NCBI GenBank assembly: GCA_016806645.1
Contig: JACSYO010000570.1
Coordinates: 511,001 to 575,000, forward strand
Direction of reading: 5' to 3'
DNA length: 64,000 nucleotides
Source of the DNA: Ophiodon elongatus
Lineage: Eukaryota; Chordata; Actinopteri; Perciformes; Hexagrammidae
The translations under genes and the position numbers were made by a program. The notes beneath the pieces are model-generated. The model saw nothing but the letters and a program-made list of their open reading frames with translations. It was not told where the DNA came from and did not search any database. Of the stretch, positions 52,087 through 62,545 are shown piece by piece; position 1 is the first letter of the stretch; each line of letters begins with the position of its first letter.

Positions 52087-55000
52087 TTAGATGCCCACTT
52101 CATTTTTGTGAACTCCAGAACTGTGTGAGTCAACTAGCACATTTTCTTGCTCTTCTTTGATCAATGTGCTCTCATTGCCCTGACCTATGGTTATCATGGA
52201 GTATCCCAGGCACCCTGATGCTTCAACTGGGACTAAATACTTAACATCCTCAGTGTCCCATTCAGTTTTTATGGTCCTGGTAGTGTTTGGAGATACAGCA
52301 CATCCTTGTGGTTCAGCCAGCAAACACTGAAGATTCTCATTTTCTGATTTGATAAAAGTATAGCCAAGGAGTTCTGTAGGTTCGCCTGGGACAAAGTACT
52401 CAACCTCTGCAGTGTTTGACTCTGTTTTGACGTCATCATGAAGTGGATAGTATTGTTTCTCCATGTCTGGTTCTGGATTCATATTCCGATAACGTGGATC
52501 ATATTCCTCCTCTTTTATCTGTAGGTTTCCATGAAGATGACTGCCACAACCTGCACCCACTTGACTCCCATTTATCTGCACAATCGTCCCCGAATCTGTT
52601 GGGAACTCGGTGTCCTCATTACGGAACAGAGTTTGCTCATTAATTTTGGCACCATCGAGAAAATGCACATGATTTTCTTCTGACTGGTATCTCCCTTGTC
52701 GCACAAAATGACCCTTGTTCGTTTTTTTGCTTGGAACTTCCCTGGGATACTTGGTACATTTCCTTTTTCGTGAAGCCCGGCGATCAAACACAAATGGCAA
52801 TTTGAAGACCGTGTCTGGGTCATTTCGATGTTTCCGATACTCCTTGACCATGTCGTTGACTATGGATGCAGTAGTTATTGTAAATTCCCAGCTCCTGTGA
52901 TGTTGTGAGCTAATATCAAAGTTATAGTCGAGGATCTCATACACAGTGTGTGGAAAATAGCGTCCCTTTTTCGTGATTGCAAATTTATGTATCTCAAACA
53001 CTACAGCTCTCGTCAATCGCTCCAAGTCCAGTTTTTTTTTCTCTCCTGATTTAGATGTCACTTCTAGATCCAAACCTATTTCTGTGCAAATGGGATAACA
53101 GCGTGCCGATACTTGGCTCGGATGTTTTTTCTCCGATTTTTTTACGACACTTGGAAGTGTGTCTGTTTTGTCTGTTTTCACTTTTGTTTGCCGTGCCAGC
53201 TTTCTTTTTTTTATACTTTCCATCACAACTGCTGTCGGTTTCTTTTTACCTACAATTCTAGGTTGGTAAATAGATAATGGTTGAATGACAACTACTTTAT
53301 TGAACCAGGTGAGAAAGACATCTTTTCGTTTCATCTGTTTGCAGAACGGCAATTTAGTAGTTACTTCTCGCCCCTCCATGCCAATGTTGAAGTTGTGTTG
53401 AAGGATATCATTAATGATCTTGTTTCTTGATCCACACAGTCTTTTGGCAAAACTAGTCAGTTCAACCATGATCCAGTGTGTCAATACATGCTTGTCAAGC
53501 TTATCTTTTGGTTGTTCTTTGTCCACACACAGGCTCAAACCTATTTCCTTGCAGAGAGGGTAGCTGTCCATAATCACCTCATCTATTGCTGAGAAGGTAG
53601 AGGACGGATCCTTTGCTGGCTTTTGTGCAGTGCAGTTTAAATCAGCAGAGCCTGCCTCAGTCATGGTATGTGGACGAGGATGATGCATGTGACCAGAGTC
53701 AGAGTCATCCTGACGATGTTTACGATTTCTGACTTGATAGCATTTGGGGCAATATAAAAAATTCTCAAAGGTAGGCTCTGGTTTGCACCTTGTGTCAGGG
53801 AGTTCAAACTGTATTTTTATTCGAGATCTTTTTTTCTTTGCATTAATTCCTACTTTTTTAACTGTTTTCCGTGCAAAGGCACTGCGATACAGCTCATTGT
53901 TGAAATCAAGATGGAAATTATACTCCAGTACCTCTGTGATGAAATACCTTTGGGCTGACATCATGTCTGTGGCAAAAGTGTGAAGTTCAACCATGACGCC
54001 ATTGGTTAGTAATTTGGGATCAAGATTCTGTTTTACTCCAGATCCTATTTTGAAATCAATGCCTAATTTCTTGCATCTGGAGTAAGAATACAGTGGACAA
54101 TGTTCTTCATGTGGTCTTGAGAGGATTTGCTGAATATGATTCTCCCTCATTTGCCACAGCTTTAAATTGAGCTCACTTTGGTGTTCAATATCAGGGGAAC
54201 TGTTTACTTCCTGAATCACAAATGAAGCCTGGGAAGAACCAGCACTAGCTGCATCAGAATTTGGGTTGTTCTGGGAATCAAGTTTAACGTTTGTTGAGCT
54301 TTTTTTCTTGTAGCTTGCAAAATAAATAGCCTTTAAAACATTCTTTTTCTCCAGTACAACAGGAATTTGTGCAACAACACTTCTAGCAAGGTCAGAATCT
54401 CCACATAGTGAATCAAGATCCAGATTCTGTTTTACGATGTCAACACAAATCTGCTCAAATGTTCCACACAAGTTTTCTGCAAAGTTTGTCACTTCAGTCA
54501 TTGCTCCATAGGTCAGTTTGTTGATATCCAGTTTGTTATTTGGTCGAGTATTGTTTACATGTAGTTTCAGACCAATTTCCTTGCAGAAGGGATGAAGATC
54601 CATACACTTCTGTAAAATATGTCCTTCAGTTTCAGCCTGTGAATGAGGAGGAAATCCACAGGCAACATCACACTCCTCCATCCTTGATATGCTGCTGAGT
54701 TCAGCGTTGACACTGCCCACACCCTGATTTGCCATACTTATTGATGGTATGGGACCATGAAGTTCAAAGACCTCTTTAGAGAACTTCACTGCATCTTCAC
54801 AATCTTTCAGTTGTCTTACTCTATTCATAATTTCACATGTGAAAATATTTCTCTGGTATTCATTCTCCAGGCTGATGTCAAAGTTGTACTCAAGAATCTC
54901 CATGATGAAATTCTGTTGGGATGAATTCATTGCTATGGCAAATCTAGCAATTTCAAGCAGAATAGAATCAGTCAGAGATTCAACACTGAAGTTTTGCTTT

Positions 55001-58000
55001 GGACTAAATCCAATGTTGAATTCAAGGCCAAACCTCTTGGACTTATAAAATGGACTGAACTCTATTCCAGAGAGGATTTGTTTTACACGGTTAGCACGCA
55101 ACTTCCATATGTTCTCTGTTCCCAATTCTTCTTGTTCTACTTCACATTTGTTTGGTGCATTTTTTGGAGTCTGTGTTTGCGCTTCACCTCCATCAAGCCC
55201 TTTTTCATCAGGTTGGCTTGGAAACCATATGCTCAGATTTGAGTTTACAGTTGGTAAACTAGAGGAGGTGTCTGAGCTCAGAGAACGTTTGGGGATTCGT
55301 AAGTTATCTTCATTGCCAGAGTTTTCCAAGTCTGTGAGTTCATCTGAGTCGAGATCAGACTCTTCTAGAGGACAAGTGTAGTAGTTATCTGCTGCCACTT
55401 CCTCTTGTTCCATGTCACACACAGATTTGGTCACTTGCTTCAAGTCCAGTTTTTCTTTCTCTCTTGGTGTCAAACTAATTTCTGTGGAAATGGGAAAGTA
55501 GTTTCCTTTACTTAGAGGATTTGTCTTTGCCATTTTCTCCTGTGTTTGCAGTGCCAGCTTTCTTTTTTTGATAGTTTCCTTCAATTCACTTCCATGCATG
55601 GCAGCTGCCCATTTCATTTTTCGTGCATTTCCAGGTTGTTTGTTTGACAAACATTGAATAACAAATACTTCATTGAGCCAGGAGAGTAAGCCATTGCTTT
55701 GATTCATCACGCTGTTGAACTGCATTGCAGGATTTACATCTCGCCCCTGCATGCCAATGTTGAAGTTGTGTTGAAGGACATCATTAATGATCATGTATTT
55801 TGTTCCACACATTTTTCTGGCATAATGAGCCACTTCCATCATAACCCCGCATGTCAATACATGAATGTCAGGCTTATCTTTTGGTTGTTCTTTGTCCACA
55901 CACAGGGTCAAACCTATTTCCTTGCAGAGAGGGTAGTTGTCCATTATTATCTCCTCTACTGCTGAGAAGGTAGAGGATGGATCCTTTGCTGGCTTTTGTG
56001 CAGTGCAGTTTGCACCTGCATCAGTCATGATATGTGGACGAGGATGATGCATGTGACCAGAGTCAGAGTCATCCTGACGATGCTTATGATTTCTGACTTG
56101 ATAGCATTTGGGGCAATATGTAATTCTCGAATGGGTAGGTTCTGGCATGCACTTTGTGTCAGGGAGTTCAAACTGCATTTTTCTTTGAGATTTTTTTCTC
56201 TTTGCATTCATTAATCTTACTTGTTGAACAGTTTTCTGTGCAAATGCACTGCGATACAGCTCATTGTTGAAATCAAGATGGAAATTATACTCCAGTATCT
56301 CTGTGATGAAATACCTTTGGGCTGACAGCATGTCTGTGGCAAATGTGTGAAGTTCAATCATGATGCCATTGGTTAGTAATTTGGGATCAAGATTATTTTT
56401 TACTCCAGATCCTACATTGAAATCAATGCCTAATTTCTTGCATCTGGAGTAAGAATAAAGTGGACAATGTTCTTCATGAGGTATTGAGAGAACTTTCTGA
56501 ATATGATTGGCCCGCAATTGCCACAGCTTTAATTCAAACTCATTTTGCTGTACTACGTCAGGGGAAGTATTTACATCTTGGTCTATGATTGCAGCCTGGG
56601 AAGAACCAGCACTAGCTGCATCAGAATTTGGGTTGTTCTTGGAATCCAGTTTTACCTTTATCGCAGAAGTATTTTTCATGGCCAATATTTTCTCGTGGCA
56701 TTTTACATAGGTTGATAGATTCTTTTTCTCCATTACAACAGGAATTAGTGCAACAATACTTCTGGCAAGGTCAGAATCTCCACATTGTGCATCAAGATCC
56801 AAATTGTGTTTCAGGATGTCAACACAAATCTGCTCAAATGTTCCACACAATTTATCTGCAAAGTTTGTCACTTCAGTCATTGCTCCATAGGTCAGTTTGT
56901 TGATATCCAGTTTCTTATTTGGTCGAGTATTGTTTACATGTAGTTTCAGACCAATTTCCTTGCAGAAGGGATGAAGATCCACACACTTCTGTGAAATATG
57001 TTCTTCAGATTCAGCCTGTGAATGAGGATAAAATCCACAGGCAACATAACACTTCTCCATCCTTGATATGCTGCTGAGTTCAGCGTTGACACTGCCCACA
57101 CCCTGATCTGCCTTACTTATTGATGGTATGGGACCATGAAGTTCAAAGACCTCTTGAGAGAACTTGACTGCATCTTCACATGGTTTCAGTTGTCTTACTC
57201 TCTTCATAATTTCACATGTGAAAATATTTCTCTGGTATTCACTCTCCAGGCTGATGTCAAAGTTGTACTCAAGAATCTCCATGATGAAATTCTGTTGGGA
57301 TGAATTCATTGCTAGGGCAAATTTCGCAATTTCAAGTAGAACAGACTCAGACAGAGAGTCAACACAGAAGTTTTGCTTTGAACCAAACCCAATATTGAAT
57401 TCAAAGCCAGACCTTTTTGACATACTGAATGGACCGAACTCTATTCCAGAGAGGATTTGTTTTACACGGTTTGCGCGCAACTTCCACATGTTTTTCTCTG
57501 TTCCAATTTCCTCTTGTTCCATGTCACATTTTTTTGGTGCATTTTTTGGAGTCTGTGTTTGCTCTTCACCTTCACCAAGCCCTCTTTCGTCAGGTTGACA
57601 TGTCATTGACTTGGCATTTGCGTTTACAATTGGTAAACTAGATGAGATGTCGGTGGTGGTGAGGAAAGGCACACAAACATCCCGACAACTTGCTTCTGAT
57701 TCTCTTGAGATGTCTGAGCTCAGAGAACAACTTTTGGGGTTTTGTAAGTGATCTTGATTGCCAGAATTTCCAGAGTTTGTTACTTTGTCCGAGTCTAGAT
57801 CAGACTCTCCGAGGAAACAAGTATCGTAGTTCTCCGTTTCTATTTCCTCCCGTTCTTTGTCACATTCATTGCCAGTGTAAGACTGTAGATCAAACTCTGA
57901 TCGAGAACAAGTTTTACAATGATCTCCCTCTGCCGTTCGAGTGGTACACAATTCAGTGTGATGAGAGAGTGTTTTTGTCTCCATGTCTTTAGATTGTCCT

Positions 58001-59151
58001 CTTCTGTGCCCTTTGTTTGCCCTTTCACTTATTGTTAACAGAGCCATCTTTTCCCGTTTACTTTTTAAACCAGACCGTCTTCTTTTTGTCACTTCCTGAA
58101 ACGGATTCTGCTGGACTTCCATATTGGACAGTGCTGAGCCTCTGGTTCCTTCGAAGGGGTTTGTCCTGAAGGAAAACGGCTCATTTTTAAACTCCATGTT
58201 TATCTCACTACCCGTGGTGATAAGTCCATCTCTTCTTTTTAGTAGGTGTAATATCCTGCACCAAATTAGTTTTTTCCCCTGTTGACTCTTGAGATCAAGT
58301 TCAAAATTGTGCTCCAGCACCTCCAGAACAATAAGTCTGAAGGATGCAGCCAGTATTTTGGTGAAGTGTACCAATTCTAACATCACACCCTTTGTCAACA
58401 AACCTGGATCTAGACTTTGTTTTGACCCAACATCAAGGTTCAGACAAATTTCTTCACAATAAGGAAACTTAGGGAGAAAAACATCCTCCATCAGTTCTTC
58501 TGCCGACATTGCTCCTGAACCCTTAAATTCATCCTTATCATCACTGTCATCCCGGTGCGCTCCTTCCATGTCTTCCAAGAGACTCTCCGTCTTCATGTGT
58601 TCTTTGGATGCTGCTTTTGAACATGTGTATTCATCTCTATGTCCACTATCATCAGTATCATCAATCTCCATCACAAAACCTTCAGTATTATGCTCTGCAG
58701 ATGCCATGTTCAGTCCATTGTTGGTTTTGCATTCTGGCTTTGATGACGTGTCAAAGAGAGTAAAAACTTCTTTTTTATCTTTCGAAGGTTTCTTAATCAG
58801 GTGTTTGACTAGTTGCAGATTTTGAGCAGTTAAATCAGTCAGCTGTTGCTCATTTTCCAAACCAAGATCAAAATTGTTCTCCAGAATGTTAGTGATAAAA
58901 TGCTTTTTACTCTTGTTTACTGTTTTAGCAAAGTCACAGACCTCAAGTATGACACCATTTGTCACTAATTGTAAGTCAATTTTTTTCTGTGTGTTGGATG
59001 CGACATTAAAATCCAATCCTATTCTATTGCTGTGATGGAATGGTTCTAGACGTCTCGAATGTTCTTTTCCACACATAATGCGCCACTGCCATACTTGGTT
59101 GGAATCCATCTTCTTTTGGTCTTCCAGACAGCATGTGTCCATGTTGGCCAT
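52087..59151 (-). CDS. Giant single-exon modular protein, 2354 residues, unrecognised
   Basis: I do not recognise this protein. It is one open frame from MANMDTCC to NEVGI. Eleven copies of a module of about 65-90 residues are visible, centred near residues 80, 265, 615, 760, 945, 1115, 1405, 1560, 1725, 1900 and 2060. The pattern is (I/L)GLxFxV, LDxxxLTxGVMxE, a helix with FA, about 8 residues, I.xIL.YNFDLxxxx. Two subtypes alternate: one is preceded by W.LRANxxxxIL, the other by PxCKEIGLxL. Residues of about 430-1245 and 1245-2040 are a tandem duplication. A CPKC ... HMHH segment occurs once in each unit. The tail has five psi-K-x-E SUMO-type motifs (IKEE, VKTE, IKSE, IKTE, IKEE), which suggests a nuclear protein. 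A 7-kb frame that stays open while keeping hydrophobic patterns across diverged modules argues for function. No catalytic motif was seen. Confidence 0.85.
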   Translation of the reverse strand: MANMDTCCLEDQKKMDSNQVWQWRIMCGKEHSRRLEPFHHSNRIGLDFNVASNTQKKIDLQLVTNGVILEVCDFAKTVNKSKKHFITNILENNFDLGLENEQQLTDLTAQNLQLVKHLIKKPSKDKKEVFTLFDTSSKPECKTNNGLNMASAEHNTEGFVMEIDDTDDSGHRDEYTCSKAASKEHMKTESLLEDMEGAHRDDSDDKDEFKGSGAMSAEELMEDVFLPKFPYCEEICLNLDVGSKQSLDPGLLTKGVMLELVHFTKILAASFRLIVLEVLEHNFELDLKSQQGKKLIWCRILHLLKRRDGLITTGSEINMEFKNEPFSFRTNPFEGTRGSALSNMEVQQNPFQEVTKRRRSGLKSKREKMALLTISERANKGHRRGQSKDMETKTLSHHTELCTTRTAEGDHCKTCSRSEFDLQSYTGNECDKEREEIETENYDTCFLGESDLDSDKVTNSGNSGNQDHLQNPKSCSLSSDISRESEASCRDVCVPFLTTTDISSSLPIVNANAKSMTCQPDERGLGEGEEQTQTPKNAPKKCDMEQEEIGTEKNMWKLRANRVKQILSGIEFGPFSMSKRSGFEFNIGFGSKQNFCVDSLSESVLLEIAKFALAMNSSQQNFIMEILEYNFDISLESEYQRNIFTCEIMKRVRQLKPCEDAVKFSQEVFELHGPIPSISKADQGVGSVNAELSSISRMEKCYVACGFYPHSQAESEEHISQKCVDLHPFCKEIGLKLHVNNTRPNKKLDINKLTYGAMTEVTNFADKLCGTFEQICVDILKHNLDLDAQCGDSDLARSIVALIPVVMEKKNLSTYVKCHEKILAMKNTSAIKVKLDSKNNPNSDAASAGSSQAAIIDQDVNTSPDVVQQNEFELKLWQLRANHIQKVLSIPHEEHCPLYSYSRCKKLGIDFNVGSGVKNNLDPKLLTNGIMIELHTFATDMLSAQRYFITEILEYNFHLDFNNELYRSAFAQKTVQQVRLMNAKRKKSQRKMQFELPDTKCMPEPTHSRITYCPKCYQVRNHKHRQDDSDSGHMHHPRPHIMTDAGANCTAQKPAKDPSSTFSAVEEIIMDNYPLCKEIGLTLCVDKEQPKDKPDIHVLTCGVMMEVAHYARKMCGTKYMIINDVLQHNFNIGMQGRDVNPAMQFNSVMNQSNGLLSWLNEVFVIQCLSNKQPGNARKMKWAAAMHGSELKETIKKRKLALQTQEKMAKTNPLSKGNYFPISTEISLTPREKEKLDLKQVTKSVCDMEQEEVAADNYYTCPLEESDLDSDELTDLENSGNEDNLRIPKRSLSSDTSSSLPTVNSNLSIWFPSQPDEKGLDGGEAQTQTPKNAPNKCEVEQEELGTENIWKLRANRVKQILSGIEFSPFYKSKRFGLEFNIGFSPKQNFSVESLTDSILLEIARFAIAMNSSQQNFIMEILEYNFDISLENEYQRNIFTCEIMNRVRQLKDCEDAVKFSKEVFELHGPIPSISMANQGVGSVNAELSSISRMEECDVACGFPPHSQAETEGHILQKCMDLHPFCKEIGLKLHVNNTRPNNKLDINKLTYGAMTEVTNFAENLCGTFEQICVDIVKQNLDLDSLCGDSDLARSVVAQIPVVLEKKNVLKAIYFASYKKKSSTNVKLDSQNNPNSDAASAGSSQASFVIQEVNSSPDIEHQSELNLKLWQMRENHIQQILSRPHEEHCPLYSYSRCKKLGIDFKIGSGVKQNLDPKLLTNGVMVELHTFATDMMSAQRYFITEVLEYNFHLDFNNELYRSAFARKTVKKVGINAKKKRSRIKIQFELPDTRCKPEPTFENFLYCPKCYQVRNRKHRQDDSDSGHMHHPRPHTMTEAGSADLNCTAQKPAKDPSSTFSAIDEVIMDSYPLCKEIGLSLCVDKEQPKDKLDKHVLTHWIMVELTSFAKRLCGSRNKIINDILQHNFNIGMEGREVTTKLPFCKQMKRKDVFLTWFNKVVVIQPLSIYQPRIVGKKKPTAVVMESIKKRKLARQTKVKTDKTDTLPSVVKKSEKKHPSQVSARCYPICTEIGLDLEVTSKSGEKKKLDLERLTRAVVFEIHKFAITKKGRYFPHTVYEILDYNFDISSQHHRSWEFTITTASIVNDMVKEYRKHRNDPDTVFKLPFVFDRRASRKRKCTKYPREVPSKKTNKGHFVRQGRYQSEENHVHFLDGAKINEQTLFRNEDTEFPTDSGTIVQINGSQVGAGCGSHLHGNLQIKEEEYDPRYRNMNPEPDMEKQYYPLHDDVKTESNTAEVEYFVPGEPTELLGYTFIKSENENLQCLLAEPQGCAVSPNTTRTIKTEWDTEDVKYLVPVEASGCLGYSMITIGQGNESTLIKEEQENVLVDSHSSGVHKNEVGI
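53030..57868 (-). repeat. Tandem duplication inside the giant ORF
   Basis: Unit I (about 55415-57868) and unit II (about 53030-55415) are similar at DNA and protein level, offset by roughly 2.37-2.4 kb. For example GAGGATTTGTTTTACACGGTT occurs near 55072 and 57451, and CAAACCTATTTCCTTGCAGAG near 53536 and 55910. Each carries four modules in the same order. Confidence 0.85.
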
Positions 59152-59159
59152 GACAATGA

Positions 59160-60180
59160 TCTATTCTTCTTTGCCTTCCTGTCCTGTATTTAGTTCAGGA
59201 GAAAAAAAAAGGATACATGATAAACACTATATCTTAGCCTGGAGTCATACCAAATTTAAATGGATGAATTATGAAATAATTAACAGGCTAAAATATCAGA
59301 CATTTTACACTTACAGGTTCTCAAATGTGAGGATTTGCACTTTTGTTACCATCTTGTTGTTAATTTAATACATTTGGGTTTTGGACTGCTGACCAAAAAA
59401 CACAAGTCATCACTTTGTGTCTCTGGTTACTTGTGATAGGTATTAGGCAATATCATTAACATTTTCCTGACGATTAACATTCTATCTAAACACTAAAATA
59501 CTGTGGCCGAAAAAAATTGCAATAAAGTGACGAGCATTTCTTTAGAGATGAGATTAAGTGATTTCTCAAGCAGCAATATGCAGGGCTTACAGCTAAAGTT
59601 AACCGATGTGGCATTGAGTTTCAATATGATGCATGGGCCTGGGCCTGTCCAAAACTGCCCGCCTCAGAAGCCCCCTCCTCTCCCACCACAATGACGATTT
59701 ACTCCATCCTGAATAGAGGGAGACAGAAGCTCTGCAAAGCAGCCGGACCAGACTCTGTGTAATCAGCCGTCTCTGGTGTTCACATCTTTAAAACCTCTTG
59801 TGTTTTTGTGCGACTGTGGCCAACTTCTCCCATCCTGGAATTATTTGGTTCAGCGTAAGAAAGAAAAACCAGCGACCTTCTTTACGATGCGTTACGGAAT
59901 CTCTGTGTAAAAAGGAATTCTGACTCATCTCCCCCCATGGACACGACATGTTAATATTAAAGTAAAGTCTCCCTATCTGTCAAAGTGAGTTACATTAACG
60001 CACATCTTTTGGATTATAATCTCTGTACATTGTAATTATGCTCTGTTCTGTAATGATTTCATCTTAATACATACCTCGTAACACAGGATTTAGCTGAGAT
60101 AGGAGTTCCTCCAACATGTCTGGTCCACACTGCATACCTGCATCTTAGTTGGACATCCCACGATCAGCTGGTAAAGTACA
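59160..60180 (-). other. Candidate upstream exon(s) of the giant ORF
   Basis: An acceptor (AACTAAATACAG) precedes 59183 on the minus strand, 32 bp before the ATG. At about 60075-60138 lies a possible exon, ATGCAGTGTGGACC... encoding MQCGPDMLEELLSQLNPVLR, ending CGAG|GTATGT in phase 1. Spliced together they give a 27-codon reading frame in frame with the giant ORF, but separated from it by one TAG. This is inference only. Confidence 0.3.
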
Positions 60181-61024
60181 ACCCTGAATGAAACAATTTA
60201 GAAAAGTTTGTTAACTCATGCATGCTATGCTCGCATGACCCTCTGAAAATAGACACAACAACAGAGTTTAACAGCAGTGGAAGAATGAGAAGTATCAAGA
60301 TCTAGTAATACTATAGTGTAGAAATACTCCGTTACAAGTAAAAGGTCCTGCATTCAAAATCTCACTAAAGTATTCGTGTTAAAATATCCTTTAAGTTTCT
60401 AAAATAAAAGTACTCAATACGCAGAAAGGCCCATTTCAGAATATCTGAATTATAATTATTGATGCATTAGCGTGTATACTAGTGTTGTCACAATACCACA
60501 TGGAAAACTGTACTCAACATTGAGGGCATAAAATCTTAGATTTTTATTGAAATAAAAATAGCGTGCGTGCGTGTGTGTGTCAACTTGCTGTCAGAAAAAT
60601 AGAGGGAGCAAAAAACGCCGCTGGTATTGATTCTCTGGAAAATTAGTATTGAATAAATTTCAAGTTTTAGTATCAATACTTTTATTATTATTCTATTATT
60701 TAATTGATTGATTGATTTTTGACAACATCACTTTAATGTTGCAGCTGGTAAATGTAGAACTCATTTCAACGAGGCCTACTTAATATAGCCTACTGGGCAG
60801 CTTATAGGTTAATTCACATTTTGTAATATGAATCTACATTTACAAAGTAACAATCAACTTAGTCTTCAAATTATTTAGTGGAAAACAATAGTTCCTTCTG
60901 AAATTCTGAAAAGTAGCAGTAAACAATAGTATTAAACGGAAATACTTCAGTAATGCCCTCTTTTATACTGCATATAAATTATGACAGTCAGGATTTTTTT
61001 CCTGGTGTTTTGATACTGAAAAAA

Positions 61025-61029
61025 GATTT

Positions 61030-61068
<39 letters not shown>

Positions 61069-61082
61069 ATATATATATATGA
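61025..61082. repeat. (TA)n microsatellite
   Basis: About 50 bp of TA with one interruption, between the giant ORF and the repeat at 61800. Confidence 0.95.
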
Positions 61083-61399
61083 ACTTTCTTTGTTTTTATA
61101 TCCATATTTAATATAATCCACTCGGGTGGACAGCATGCATTTGAGGTTCTCGTCAAATTAATCAAATGTATCATGTATAAACTATTAAATAATATGTTTT
61201 TCATGCTGTTAAACTTATTCTAATACTGTTCACTGCAATGCAAAAACACAGAACCTTGCACCTGACTCCCCAGCTTCTCCTCTCACCTCTCTTTCTACTC
61301 CTCACTTCTGCCTCCTCCCTCCCATCTCTCATTCAGCTCCTCAGCCCCTGCCTACCACAGCACATTACACCACATTTTTGCTTAATGCACCACTGTGCA

Positions 61400-62464
61400 A
61401 CTTTCATAGGATTGTACGGGGCGTGATTAAGCAGCATTCCAACTATTGTTCTTTGAATCTTTTTTCTTTCATTTCTTCTGTACGTTTATCGGCACTTCTT
61501 CATATTTTCAGCTTCAGAAAACCGTTCAGCTATCAAAAACCATTCAGCTCTTTCAGGACATTCCTGCTACGACGTTTTTTGTTTTTACCTCTCGTGCTTT
61601 TTGAAATATTCAGCAATATTCATATTTTTCTTTACAATGATTCTCTATGGAGAAAATCCTAAAATCCTCTTAAACTTTGAAAGCTTCATGGTTCTGCATA
61701 TTTTCAACTACAGACACCATTTAAAAATGTAAATGGTGACAAACCTTGAACTATTAGTGTTTGATTTAGCTTTTTGATATCTTTAACACTTTTAGAATTA
61801 GCAACGCTTATGTTTTATGCTTTTTTCAGACCTTTTCTGATTATATAATGGATGTGTATTGCGCAACTCAGAGCACGTGATGTCATAACTTTTGGTCAAA
61901 ATGTAGCTAATCTTGTCCCTGTTGCAGACATATTACTATGGAATCCAACAGATTTACACATTTGGCCTCAGCAGCCTGAAAGTGAGAAGAAGTCAAACTA
62001 TCTGCTCCACAGAGACCCATGTTCATTCTGACTCTAAAAAGATCTTGCACAGAAAACCGTACCCCATTTCTAGATTCCCAGAAAAGCCAAATCTTTTACA
62101 CTACAGACACAATTCTCACATTATCTGTTCATCAAGTTATCCTTCCTCTCGAGGTCTGATCGGGTATCTGAGTTTTGAGATAGTTTGACAGGTGTTCCTC
62201 AGCTTTAAATCCATGTTAAGCCTATGGAACTGTAGTCTCTTTGAAGTTATCTCTATAACAACCTTTGATGTTGGCAGGCACACAGGTGATTGATATGAGC
62301 TAATTACTGCAGTTTGACACACACTCACCCACACAGACTGACACACGAACACACACACTCAAAGGACTTGGAGATAAATCTTGTGTAACTGTGTAGTCTT
62401 TTTGAAGTTACATCGCTATGGCAACCATTGATGCTGGCACGCACCAAGGCAATTGATTTGAGCT

Positions 62465-62507
<43 letters not shown>

Positions 62508-62545
62508 GAGATTTTCAGAGTGCCTTTTCCTGTAGTACAGTGTAG
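61400..62545 (+). repeat. Anonymous interspersed repeat, copy B
   Basis: 61800-62545 is the inverted counterpart of copy A at 48560-51480. The preceding 61400-61800 (with GATTCTCTATGGAGAAAATCC and repeated ACCATTCAGCT-type words) resembles fish repeat sequence and may belong to the same element. Internally, 62230-62310 and 62392-62475 are related tandem segments (GTAGTCT.TTTGAAGTTA, GATG.TGGCA.GCAC, GATTTGAGCTAATT), followed by (CT)n at 62467-62503. Confidence 0.65.

Noticed and set aside
56025..58028. ORFs on the plus strand within 52-59 kb, e.g. 57164-57598
   Set aside because: Antisense shadows of the giant ORF; similar shadows recur at the duplicated position near 54.8-55.2 kb.
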